Virus record (IMG/VR): IMGVR_UViG_3300032313_000840
Span: 1-64,000 of that record
Source of the DNA: a virus
Direction: 5' to 3' (one strand)
DNA length: 64,000 nt
Below, piece by piece: positions 24,665 through 31,189 of the stretch (position 1 is the stretch's first letter; the number at the start of each line of letters is the position of its first letter). Below the pieces are notes generated by a model, which was not told the origin of the DNA, did no database searches, and worked only from the letters and a program-made list of their open reading frames with translations. The position numbers and the translations under genes were made by a program.

Positions 24665-26191
24665 ATGAACTATGGTTCTCTAGTCCCCTCATTCTATTTT
24701 TACAAGTTTGCTGAGTCAATCAGCCAACCATATACATCTTTTGCAGCCTATAGAGCTGGAGCCATTGATGCCAATGGTAATCTAGTGAAGCCCGAGAGCA
24801 GCATAGATCCATATGAATACTTCATCATCAAATTAAAGAAGATCTTTGAGCAGCTTCCTCCGGGTCTCACAAAGTATCAGTTGGCAAACTATACATCCGC
24901 CTTGAATTATTTTGCTGAAGAAGCAGAAAAGTTCAACATCGAGAAAGAACATTATATTGCATTGGTCGAAGGTATTCTTGCAGCCCAATGTGGCCCCGAA
25001 GCAAGTTACATCGAACTATTAGAAGACATGAGTGCAGGTGGAATGGCTGTTGCTGGTGATTCGGCTGGTTACAATACTGGTGGTGTTTCAGGCTTTGATC
25101 CCGTAATGGCTCCAATGCAAAGACGTAAACCAGTCACGGATGAAATGTTCCATATGTTTGATGTTTCTGACAATGATTTTTCAAAAATATCAAATAATCA
25201 AATGAATGATATTGAGTATCTTCGTAGATTTGGAATTCGTAATCCTGATTCTACCCTGATCGTAAGAAATAGCAAAGATGGAAATCTTTATACTGTGCCC
25301 AAAAAAAAGAAATTAAAAGAAGAATATAATTTAGATTTTTTGTTTGAAGAAAGTGCAGTTGCAGACTATACAGATAAAACAACTGATAAAGATAAAAATG
25401 TTGCAGTATTGACAAATGCACAAGAATCAAATTATGACATACCAGAACATCTTCATCCAAAAGTAGCTGATTTCATTAGTACATCTTTAAATATGAAATA
25501 TAGAACTAAAGATAATCAAGATGCTGGTCGTATAGTTGATAGGAAAGATTCTCATAGTACAGAACTTCATGCCAGAATGCTTTTATTTGCCGGCGGTTTG
25601 GAAGATATTTCAAAAATACCTGATACGGCAAAAAGACATGAGACATTTTCAAATTTTATTAATGCAGTTCATGTCGGAAGACACAAGAATCCTTCTGTTT
25701 CAGATCAACGTTCCAAAGAAAAACACCCAGATGCATGGGCGTATCACCCTGAACATGGTGTAATAGGAGCAGAAATTAAAACTGATAGATACGAAGGAAG
25801 TTTTCCAACTAAACTTTCAAATACCGCATCCTCGGAACAAATAGAACAAGAAAAACAACGGAATATAAGTAACATCCAAAGTCAATGGAAAAATGGAGTT
25901 GTTGTTCAAAGAAAAGCTTCTGGCAAATTCTTTAAAGTTTCACCCGAAAATATTACAGGACTTTGGGCTGAACATCCTGCACGTATTAAATCAAGAAAAC
26001 GTGGAAGCTCTGTTAGACAAGAAAATAAAGAAACTGCAGGAAATGTTTTAAAAATAAAATCTCTCAGAAGTCTGACATCAAAAAGAGAAGATCCATTAAA
26101 AATAAGTAATCAAACTATAGAATTACTTAAACAGCATACAAATGCAGAGCACCATGATTTGTTAAGCGGAATACTTGGGGTTCATGTATAA
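24665..26191 (+). CDS. Large late protein, probable virion component
   Basis: In this 508-aa protein, residues 1-110 form a Tyr/Ala-rich helical domain (FYKFAESISQPYTSFAAYRA), followed by a Met/Gly-rich linker. The C-terminal half contains charged segments including DRKDSHSTELHARMLLFAGG, AWAYHPEHGVIGAEIKTDR and a basic tail. The AWAY...GVIGAEIKTDRY region with spaced Glu and Lys could be a nuclease-like core but is not convincing. A strong terminator follows at once, closing this late operon. Confidence 0.55.
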   Translation: MNYGSLVPSFYFYKFAESISQPYTSFAAYRAGAIDANGNLVKPESSIDPYEYFIIKLKKIFEQLPPGLTKYQLANYTSALNYFAEEAEKFNIEKEHYIALVEGILAAQCGPEASYIELLEDMSAGGMAVAGDSAGYNTGGVSGFDPVMAPMQRRKPVTDEMFHMFDVSDNDFSKISNNQMNDIEYLRRFGIRNPDSTLIVRNSKDGNLYTVPKKKKLKEEYNLDFLFEESAVADYTDKTTDKDKNVAVLTNAQESNYDIPEHLHPKVADFISTSLNMKYRTKDNQDAGRIVDRKDSHSTELHARMLLFAGGLEDISKIPDTAKRHETFSNFINAVHVGRHKNPSVSDQRSKEKHPDAWAYHPEHGVIGAEIKTDRYEGSFPTKLSNTASSEQIEQEKQRNISNIQSQWKNGVVVQRKASGKFFKVSPENITGLWAEHPARIKSRKRGSSVRQENKETAGNVLKIKSLRSLTSKREDPLKISNQTIELLKQHTNAEHHDLLSGILGVHV

Positions 26192-26213
26192 AACCCCCTT
26201 TCGGGGGCTTTAT
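26188..26213. terminator. Intrinsic terminator between convergent genes
   Basis: Stem AAACCCCC/GGGGGCTTT with loop TTTC, located exactly between the stops of the convergent genes at 26191 and 26213; it can serve both strands. Confidence 0.85.
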
Positions 26214-26428
26214 CAATCCTGAATAAAGTTCTTACAGCACTTTGGCTTTGTGCATCCAGAGTTTGCTCTGGCTTCATTGATGATCTTATTGTGGGCATCT
26301 TCCCAACCAGCAAGCCATTCTTGCCAGTATACGGAATTAGATTCAAAAATGTTGGAAGTCTTGTCGCCGCCATTCATTCTAGTATCATAACCCTTTTTAT
26401 ATGCTGAACCTGGAACGTAATCTGTCAT
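26213..26428 (-). CDS. RMF-like small protein
   Basis: In this 71-aa protein, AYKKGYDTRMNGG followed by WQEWLAGWEDAHN resembles the ribosome modulation factor/Rmf-like pattern (GYxAxxxG...WxxGWxxA), and the tail carries CTKPKCC. RMF pairs ribosomes into inactive dimers in stationary cells; a phage version might act on host ribosomes, but the similarity is short. AAGGAG precedes the ATG and its start overlaps the preceding gene's stop. Confidence 0.5.
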   Translation of the reverse strand: MTDYVPGSAYKKGYDTRMNGGDKTSNIFESNSVYWQEWLAGWEDAHNKIINEARANSGCTKPKCCKNFIQD

Positions 26429-26859
26429 GGCTTCTCCTTTGGATCAATTGGAACCATTACGATTTGACTAAGAAGCTTGTCAAGAGCCTTAACGTGAGCA
26501 CGTTGCTCAGTAATGTTTAGATATCCACGAATCTCAATAAGCTTCTCATAATCTTCACGAGAGAAGGTAGTCGTGGTCTTTGCGGGCTGTGACTTCTTCA
26601 TTGGACGACGATTGTTCATGGGATTCTTGGGTTTAGAATTATTCTTGCTCCATTCCTTCATGATGTCATCAATGTTCAGGTACTCTTTCATGCTCTCAGT
26701 GAAGTCTTGCCCACTGTTGATGTCATTCCACATCTTGCGGAACTCGGGGCTCATGTTGCCATAGAAGAAGAACCCATTGGGATTATTGTTTGGGTTGTTG
26801 GCGTCATCATCATCGCCATTCTGCCAGTTCTTGAAATCATTAAAATCTGAATTATTCAT
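26425..26859 (-). CDS. Asn/Asp-rich hypothetical protein
   Basis: In this 144-aa protein the N-terminal third is low-complexity Asn/Asp (NGDDDDANNPNNNPNG); the C-terminal third is a helical segment (REDYEKLIEIRGYLNITEQRAHVKALD). The stop overlaps the next gene's start. GAGGAAAGAT precedes the ATG. Function unknown. Confidence 0.6.
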   Translation of the reverse strand: MNNSDFNDFKNWQNGDDDDANNPNNNPNGFFFYGNMSPEFRKMWNDINSGQDFTESMKEYLNIDDIMKEWSKNNSKPKNPMNNRRPMKKSQPAKTTTTFSREDYEKLIEIRGYLNITEQRAHVKALDKLLSQIVMVPIDPKEKP

Positions 26860-26867
26860 ATCTTTCC

Positions 26868-27167
26868 TCAGTTAGTGTCAAAAATTTGTTCGTAAACCAA
26901 CTTGCCCCGATTGTCTGTAACAGAGACATATCGAACGTGACGGCTCATTGCATCACTGATATTTAGTGGATCCTTTGGACCAAATGCCATGTGCTTGATC
27001 CAAGCAGGGCATCCACCAAGGGAAATACGAACTTCGGCACCAGTTGCATCAGTACCATAAAAATCAAATGCAGCCTTCTCACCATCATAATAGGTGAAGA
27101 AGCAATCGATAGAATCATACTTCTTGCGAACATCCGCAAGAGTCATTTCTGTAGCGGTCTTAGCCAT
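26868..27167 (-). CDS. Hypothetical protein
   Basis: This 99-aa mixed alpha/beta protein includes YDSIDCFFTYYDGEKAAFDF and HVRYVSVTDNRGKLVY; no recognised family. It overlaps the upstream basic gene by 8 nt (its ATG lies inside that gene's last codons), so expression is coupled to the late promoter at 27351-27358. Confidence 0.6.
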   Translation of the reverse strand: MAKTATEMTLADVRKKYDSIDCFFTYYDGEKAAFDFYGTDATGAEVRISLGGCPAWIKHMAFGPKDPLNISDAMSRHVRYVSVTDNRGKLVYEQIFDTN

Positions 27168-27333
27168 TAGGCAATCTCACTTGCTTGACTGAAATAGGTA
27201 GTTGGCCATTCGCGTCAAGCGCACGAAGAGTACCAACTTTAGCCTCCATGAGGCTCTTGTGACGGTTATTACGAAGACGGGTCTTACGCTTTCTATGCGT
27301 CCGAGAAGTTACACGTTGTTTTGAATTAGGCAT
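27160..27333 (-). CDS. Small basic protein (57 aa)
   Basis: This protein was found by reading the minus strand. It starts MPNSKQRVTSRTHRKRKT and ends QLPISVKQVRLPNG. The first 25 residues are Arg/Lys-rich as in a ribosomal or nucleic-acid-binding tail. AGGAG lies upstream of the ATG and a CATAAATA box lies 17 bases before it. Co-transcribed with three further small genes. No family is recognised. Confidence 0.6.
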   Translation of the reverse strand: MPNSKQRVTSRTHRKRKTRLRNNRHKSLMEAKVGTLRALDANGQLPISVKQVRLPNG

Positions 27334-27350
27334 ATGAATAGTATACTCCT

Positions 27351-27358
27351 TATTTATG
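27351..27358 (-). promoter_or_regulatory. T4-type late promoter
   Basis: CATAAATA on the minus strand, 17 nt before the ATG at 27333, with AGGAG in between. Confidence 0.6.
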
Positions 27359-27367
27359 GCCTGTCAA

Positions 27368-27394
27368 ATAACAAAACCCCTTTTGAGGGGGGTT
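27368..27394 (-). terminator. Intrinsic terminator of the tmRNA coding piece
   Basis: On the minus strand AACCCC/GGGGTT closes an 8-nt loop, followed by TTTTGTTATTTG. Confidence 0.75.
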
Positions 27395-27555
27395 CAGGGT
27401 CGATTCAGATGCGGGAGACCAAACCCCACTGCTTCAAGCAGCCATTGCTAATTGGTTAGCAATTATTTTTTGCAACTGTTTATTTGCGACACTTGTTACC
27501 CGTGTCGGGTATCTCCTTCTTCATTACTTTGCGCCAATCTATTCCTTTCGACCCC
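27395..27555 (-). ncRNA. tmRNA coding piece with proteolysis-tag reading frame
   Basis: After the 5' acceptor strand comes pseudoknot PK1. ACCC 27510-27507 pairs with GGGT 27501-27498, and GACAC 27506-27502 pairs with GTGTC 27492-27488. The resume codon GCA (27487-27485) follows directly. The tag frame 27487-27434 encodes ANKQLQKIIANQLAMAA and ends in TGA, itself in a CTGCT/AGCAG hairpin. The tag is longer than the 10-residue E. coli tag and ends in AMAA, close to the ALAA that ClpXP recognises. The 3' end is taken at the following terminator and is approximate. Confidence 0.87.
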
Positions 27556-27651
27556 GGTGACCCGAAGCCTAGGACTTCGGGAAATGCCCCGCTGCTACGA
27601 GGACTTGATTCGCCGTTTTCAGAGGATTGCAGATTCTCTGACTTAGGCTAA

Positions 27652-27715
27652 TGGAGTCGGGGGGATTCGAACCCCCGTCTTGTACGCATTTCAATCCAAT
27701 ATCAACAATACCATT
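27652..27715 (-). ncRNA. tmRNA acceptor piece (tRNA-like 3' domain)
   Basis: The T stem GGGGG/CCCCC (27676-27672 and 27664-27660) closes the canonical loop TTCGAAT. It is followed by the 3' acceptor strand CGACTCC and discriminator A27652. CCA is not encoded. Upstream TGCGT can pair with GCGCA of the coding piece (P2). The 5' end is approximate because tRNA-Tyr ends at 27724. Confidence 0.8.
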
Positions 27716-27723
27716 TTATTTAG

Positions 27724-27805
27724 TGCGAGCTGAGGGATTCGAACCCCCGTAGGCGATGCCATCTGATTTACAGTCAGACCTCGTTGGCCACTTGAGTAAA
27801 CTCGC
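27724..27805 (-). tRNA. tRNA-Tyr (anticodon GTA)
   Basis: Acceptor GCGAGTT pairs with AGCTCGC; anticodon loop CTGTAAA between TCTGA and TCAGA; long variable arm; T arm with GGTTCGAATCC. CCA is not encoded. Confidence 0.93.
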
Positions 27806-27962
27806 TAAAGTCGGGCATTGAATCCTTTTTCCAGCCCTGATCAAGGTCTGGGAAGTATAGTACTAGCCCTGCGCGTTCTTCTAAGGTATTCCGCGCCCCA
27901 CCTCTGATTACTGCTAGGGTATCAGTTATCCCTATACAGTTTTATAGTCTTTAATTGTCAAA
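27806..27962 (-). other. Unexplained structured stretch between tRNA-Gly and tRNA-Tyr
   Basis: These 157 nt have no ORF. On the minus strand it opens with TTGACA (27961-27956) right after tRNA-Gly and contains nested inverted repeats: CTGAT...ATCAG, GCGCG...CGCGC and CCAG...CTGG. It may be a structured RNA, a tRNA-processing spacer or a decayed tRNA. I could not fit it to a cloverleaf. Confidence 0.35.
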
Positions 27963-28034
27963 AGCGGGAGAAGGGATTCGAACCCTCGACACTTGGTTTG
28001 GAAAACCAACACTCTACCACTGAGTTACACCCGC
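27963..28034 (-). tRNA. tRNA-Gly (anticodon TCC)
   Basis: Acceptor GCGGGTG pairs with (C)TCCCGC; D arm with AGTGGTAGAGT; anticodon stem TTGGT/ACCAA around TTTCCAA; T arm GAGGG-TTCGAAT-CCCTT. CCA is not encoded. Confidence 0.93.
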
Positions 28035-28040
28035 AAAAAT

Positions 28041-28166
28041 TTACTTCTTAACCTTTTTTGCCTTCTTCTTTTTCTTGAAGATTGCTTCAAAATTCTTACC
28101 ATATTGCTCCAAATTTACAGGTCTTGGAGAACTTCCTTTTCCAGCACCATGTGATCCGTAATCCAT
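28041..28166 (-). CDS. Small Lys-rich protein (41 aa)
   Basis: This minus-strand gene reads MDYGSHGAGKGSSPRPVNLE, then QYGKNFEAIF and a poly-basic tail (KKKKKAKKVKK). Short proteins with the GKGxSPRP and NFxxIF pattern occur in marine T4-like phages; their function is unknown. A full TTGACT-N16-TATACT promoter ends six bases before the ATG, which fixes the start. The stop lies 7 nt from tRNA-Gly. Confidence 0.7.
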   Translation of the reverse strand: MDYGSHGAGKGSSPRPVNLEQYGKNFEAIFKKKKKAKKVKK

Positions 28167-28172
28167 GCCACT

Positions 28173-28200
28173 AGTATATATCATGGATACATTAAGTCAA
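28173..28200 (-). promoter_or_regulatory. Sigma70-like promoter (leaderless)
   Basis: TTGACT (28200-28195), 16 nt, TATACT (28178-28173), 6 nt, ATG at 28166. It lies back to back with a late promoter for the plus strand. Confidence 0.8.
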
Positions 28201-28201
28201 A

Positions 28202-28209
28202 TATAAATA
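28202..28209 (+). promoter_or_regulatory. T4-type late promoter
   Basis: TATAAATA, five bases before the ATG at 28215. Confidence 0.75.
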
Positions 28210-28214
28210 TTTGT

Positions 28215-29273
28215 ATGGCTCATAATTTATCTTCAGATCAGCAATATTTGTTATCGATGGTTCAACAGAACAATCCAGAAATTTTGTCTAAATTTTTGAA
28301 TGAAGTGACACAACAAGAAAGAGAAGAATGGCAAGCAGCTAAAGAAAACCCACTAGGCGCAGTTCAATTGGCAAAAGCTCGTAAAGATATTTTGCACGCT
28401 ACTCCAGACCAAAGAGCTGCATTAGCTGCTTCTGATGCCAAAGAAGCAAAAAGACAAGCTTCTGCCGCAGAACATTATCAGGATGTATTTGCCAGCATAC
28501 CAGAGAATCCTAGTGAAATGACACCGCAACAGGCTGCTGAAGTAGCAATGTATAAAACTATGACTAATAAAAAACTAGGTGGGAACACAGCTAGAAAATT
28601 AAAAATAGCTGTTGAAACTAATCCTGATATTGATGTAGATAATGTACTTTCAAAAACAAATGATCACTTTCTTAGAACACAATCGGTACAGACTGGCAAT
28701 CCTCCAGTTCCCAGTACACAAAATAAAGTAGCTTTGCGTTACCAAAAGAAAGCTGAAGAAAATGCACTTCCACTAGGAGATAGACCAATTTCTCCTTTCT
28801 ATAAAACAACTCGTAATGAATTTCAAGCACAATTTGGAAGAGACTTTGATGCATCAGGTGGTGCAACTCCAGCAAATATGAGAGGGTTGGTAAATATTAA
28901 AACAAATTTGGCGGGAAGATTAAAAGATATTGAAACTGGTTGGCAAGATAAAATGTCATGGGAAAAACAACTTGCTGCTGCTGGTAAATATAAAAACCAA
29001 TTTGCAAAAATGGCAGCATCATTGGTAGCCAAAGGAGAAGCCGAAAAAGAAAATCCAGTTTACGATTACATACCAAGCGATTTTGATGTTCCCGAAGTTG
29101 GAAATCCAGGAGAACCCGAGGGAATGGAACGCACCCTTCCAACTAAGCCTGTAGATACTGGCCGCAAAACAGAATGGCTTTTTAGTGGTATTGGTGAACC
29201 TTTGGCTGGAGATAAACAAGCCTCAAATCTATCTGGTAAATCAGTAAACCAAAAAATCAGTAGAATAGCGTAA
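28215..29273 (+). CDS. Late Ala/Lys-rich protein
   Basis: The 352-aa protein is predicted largely helical and low in Cys. The N-terminal helix includes NNPEILSKFLNEVTQQE, with an L-x-E site in the first 40 residues. Repeated Ala/Lys/Glu stretches (DQRAALAASDAKEAKRQASA) follow, and a Pro-rich C-terminus. No known domain. The exact late-promoter spacing and neighbours argue for a virion or prohead-core protein. Confidence 0.6.
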   Translation: MAHNLSSDQQYLLSMVQQNNPEILSKFLNEVTQQEREEWQAAKENPLGAVQLAKARKDILHATPDQRAALAASDAKEAKRQASAAEHYQDVFASIPENPSEMTPQQAAEVAMYKTMTNKKLGGNTARKLKIAVETNPDIDVDNVLSKTNDHFLRTQSVQTGNPPVPSTQNKVALRYQKKAEENALPLGDRPISPFYKTTRNEFQAQFGRDFDASGGATPANMRGLVNIKTNLAGRLKDIETGWQDKMSWEKQLAAAGKYKNQFAKMAASLVAKGEAEKENPVYDYIPSDFDVPEVGNPGEPEGMERTLPTKPVDTGRKTEWLFSGIGEPLAGDKQASNLSGKSVNQKISRIA

Positions 29274-29283
29274 TTTAAGAAAA

Positions 29284-29291
29284 GATAAATA
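29284..29291 (+). promoter_or_regulatory. T4-type late promoter
   Basis: GATAAATA, five bases before the ATG at 29297. Confidence 0.75.
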
Positions 29292-29296
29292 TTATT

Positions 29297-29950
29297 ATGA
29301 AAAACAAAGGTTATTATAGCTGGATTCATGCCATCAATCAAGCTGGCTTACAAGCCCAACAAAATGGGCGTGATATGCTCAATGAAGCCAAGGCTGGAAA
29401 GATTACAGATTCTGCCAAGAAAGCTATTATCCAAGCTCAGTTGAGTCCAACACCTGCAAAAAAATTAGGTAGTCATATTGACGATGTATACATGGGTAGT
29501 AAGGGTGCACCATTAATTACGGATCCTGTACATGCGAGAGAAGTTGCTGGAGCCGATGAAAAAGTATATGATGAACTTAGAGCTAAACAAATACGAAATG
29601 AAATTACAAATCCAACTCCAGCATCTATAAGTTCTGGAAAACATAGATCTGTTAGATCCGAATTTGGTGTGGAAGGTCCACATTCTGGTACAGAAGAAGT
29701 TCCATATGGAAAATTACCTTACTTTGCATGGGCTCATGATTCTAAACCAACTGATGTTGATGGAGATGGTGATGCCGATGCTAAGGATGTAATACTAGAT
29801 GTATCTGATAATGTAATCGGTGATGAAGAAACCCCAGAAGATAAGTACGAAAGAGACGAAGAAGCTCGTCGCTTGAGTGATTATAGCGGACGTACTGGAG
29901 AGATGTACGAATCACTATCTCAGAAAATCAATAGAATTTTGAAGGGTTAA
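29297..29950 (+). CDS. Late protein with Asp-rich calcium-type loop
   Basis: The 217-aa protein starts MKNKGYYSWIHAINQAG, with MLNEAKAG at about residues 28-35. A central DVDGDGDADAKDVILD segment resembles an EF-hand or dockerin calcium loop. The rest is charged and helical. Its stop overlaps the convergent gene by four bases. Probably a virion protein; a metal-dependent structural role is an inference from the Asp-rich loop. Confidence 0.6.
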   Translation: MKNKGYYSWIHAINQAGLQAQQNGRDMLNEAKAGKITDSAKKAIIQAQLSPTPAKKLGSHIDDVYMGSKGAPLITDPVHAREVAGADEKVYDELRAKQIRNEITNPTPASISSGKHRSVRSEFGVEGPHSGTEEVPYGKLPYFAWAHDSKPTDVDGDGDADAKDVILDVSDNVIGDEETPEDKYERDEEARRLSDYSGRTGEMYESLSQKINRILKG

Positions 29951-30153
29951 AGATCAGGATACCCGATCTCTCGGGACCATTCCCATTCTTGCCATAATAA
30001 TTTAGCAAATTCGTCGTCAGGATCATGACGACGAATTTCTATTTCTGCGATACCTTGTGCTGAGATGGCAGCATCCATTTCCCAAGATAACCAAAACCAT
30101 TCCTTGGGCCGTAGTATCTGATTAGTTATCAGACAACGGATTTCTTTTGGCAT
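29947..30153 (-). CDS. Small hypothetical protein
   Basis: This 68-aa protein reads MPKEIRCLITNQILRPKEWF, then a Trp-rich acidic remainder (LLWQEWEWSREIGYPD). It starts one base after the stop of the next minus-strand gene, so it is cotranscribed from the late promoter at 30436-30443. The family is not recognised. Confidence 0.55.
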   Translation of the reverse strand: MPKEIRCLITNQILRPKEWFWLSWEMDAAISAQGIAEIEIRRHDPDDEFAKLLWQEWEWSREIGYPDL

Positions 30154-30154
30154 A

Positions 30155-30427
30155 TTATAACAATATAAATGCGCAAACACCATTAATTGTAGTAACGGCA
30201 TATGCTTCAATTGGAATGATGTCTTGGCGAACAGTTGCAGAGTTATAAGTTATAGGAATATTAAATGTTGCTCCTGCTGATGGTCTGGCAGGATCTCCTG
30301 AAAATGCCCAAAAAGTTAAACCTGATGCTCCTGAACTAGCAATATTGGTAATTAATAAACCTTTATTTTTTGGAAGTCTGGCTGCGTTTGCGGTTGCACC
30401 GATTATTTGAGTATATTTGTCGTACAT
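30155..30427 (-). CDS. Small beta-rich late protein
   Basis: The 90-aa protein is rich in Thr, Ser, Ala and Ile with alternating hydrophobicity (GLTFWAFSGDPARPSAGATF), as in small decoration or head-fibre proteins. The start at 30427 is chosen because a TATAAATA box lies eight bases upstream; an in-frame ATG further up lies before that box. A decoration role is an inference from composition only. Confidence 0.6.
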   Translation of the reverse strand: MYDKYTQIIGATANAARLPKNKGLLITNIASSGASGLTFWAFSGDPARPSAGATFNIPITYNSATVRQDIIPIEAYAVTTINGVCAFILL

Positions 30428-30435
30428 GTTATTAA

Positions 30436-30443
30436 TATTTATA
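30436..30443 (-). promoter_or_regulatory. T4-type late promoter
   Basis: TATAAATA on the minus strand, eight bases before the ATG at 30427. Confidence 0.7.
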
Positions 30444-30472
30444 ATAACATATAACAACCTTTATAAAGGCAC

Positions 30473-30751
30473 TTATTCAAATTTCATATCCCAAAATTTG
30501 TCTAATTCTTCTTTGGTTTTGGCATAAGAGGCTATCCATATGCAATGCCAAACTTCACCATTCTGTTTGAGCACTCCCACCTGATATCCAGAATCGATGC
30601 TGTACTGAACAGCCCTGACAATATAAGGTGTCTTTTCCTTTACTTCATTTATGAAGTTTTGAACATAATCGGGATAGATTACTTCAGGAAGTTTGGGAGC
30701 CTTTTTAATTTTGCGTTTTGGTTGAGTGGAAGTTTTTCTGATTCTTGGCAT
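30473..30751 (-). CDS. Small basic hypothetical protein
   Basis: In this 92-aa protein the first 25 residues are basic (RKTSTQPKRKIKKAPKLPEV). The rest is a compact Trp/Tyr-containing fold (IDSGYQVGVLKQNGEVWHCI). The start abuts the divergent late promoter of the plus-strand gene at 30765. No family is recognised. Confidence 0.6.
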   Translation of the reverse strand: MPRIRKTSTQPKRKIKKAPKLPEVIYPDYVQNFINEVKEKTPYIVRAVQYSIDSGYQVGVLKQNGEVWHCIWIASYAKTKEELDKFWDMKFE

Positions 30752-30759
30752 GATAAATA
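30752..30759 (+). promoter_or_regulatory. T4-type late promoter
   Basis: GATAAATA, five bases before the ATG at 30765; this sets the start of the next gene. Confidence 0.75.
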
Positions 30760-30764
30760 TTTTT

Positions 30765-30968
30765 ATGAAACAAGTAAGTGAAGGTAATGTTTACAATATG
30801 GAAACTTCTTACATGGGTCCAAATAGATCAAAAGTTGGTCTGCAAGATTGGTCCACTGAAGTTCGTAAACAATTGATGCAGCATCTGTCTGATAAGTCGC
30901 CCGAAGAAGTTGAGAAAATCATTAAAGCAACATTTGGAGATGTGTTAGACAAGCCCAAGGGTCTTTGA
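30765..30968 (+). CDS. Small late protein (67 aa)
   Basis: This protein reads MKQVSEGNVYNMETSYMGPN, and the C-terminal half is a charged helix (RKQLMQHLSDKSPEEVEKII). The late promoter five bases upstream chooses this ATG over one further upstream. Its 3' end overlaps the convergent gene at 30945-31136 by 24 bp. Function unknown. Confidence 0.65.
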   Translation: MKQVSEGNVYNMETSYMGPNRSKVGLQDWSTEVRKQLMQHLSDKSPEEVEKIIKATFGDVLDKPKGL

Positions 30969-31136
30969 CAATTTTTTATTGTTTCCTTTGAAGTGGCTAT
31001 CAAAATAATCCTTTAATTCTTCTTTTCTTTTCAAGAATTTGTTGTATTCTTTTGTAGTCTCTTTTCCATCGGTTTCAAGTCTACCAAGTTTGTACATGGT
31101 ATGGCCATATTCGTAGATGAGTTCTTCTAGATCCAT
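30945..31136 (-). CDS. Small coiled-coil early protein
   Basis: In this 63-aa protein, LEELIYEYGHTMYKLGRLET and KEYNKFLKRKEELKDYFDSH form a charged two-helix hairpin. A full leaderless promoter lies upstream. No function is recognised; the type of helical hairpin is common in phage inhibitors and adaptors. Confidence 0.65.
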   Translation of the reverse strand: MDLEELIYEYGHTMYKLGRLETDGKETTKEYNKFLKRKEELKDYFDSHFKGNNKKLSKTLGLV

Positions 31137-31142
31137 GAATAC

Positions 31143-31170
31143 ATTATACCCTACCGGGGAAACGAGTCAA
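31143..31170 (-). promoter_or_regulatory. Sigma70-like promoter (leaderless)
   Basis: TTGACT (31170-31165), 16 nt, TATAAT (31148-31143), 6 nt, ATG at 31136. Confidence 0.85.
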
Positions 31171-31176
31171 GAAAGG

Positions 31177-31184
31177 TATAAATA
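31177..31184 (+). promoter_or_regulatory. T4-type late promoter
   Basis: TATAAATA, five T residues, ATG at 31190. Confidence 0.8.
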
Positions 31185-31189
31185 TTTTT

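Larger units (their letters stand above)
27395..27715 (-). ncRNA. ssrA: Circularly permuted (two-piece) transfer-messenger RNA
   Basis: Read on the minus strand, the acceptor piece comes first (3' end at 27652), then about 96 nt of intervening sequence, then the tag-coding piece (5' end at 27555). GGGGTCG at 27555-27549 pairs with CGACTCC at 27659-27653, giving a 7-bp acceptor stem with a G3-U70 wobble, the alanine identity pair, plus A73. tmRNA is charged with Ala and rescues stalled ribosomes by adding a degradation tag. The permuted order is known from alphaproteobacteria, some cyanobacteria and some betaproteobacteria. It needs SmpB and processing nucleases, presumably from the host. Confidence 0.88.

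Noticed and set aside
27806-27962. An additional tRNA
   Set aside because: I could not form a cloverleaf: no T loop with TTCRA in a 5-bp stem and no D arm in either strand.
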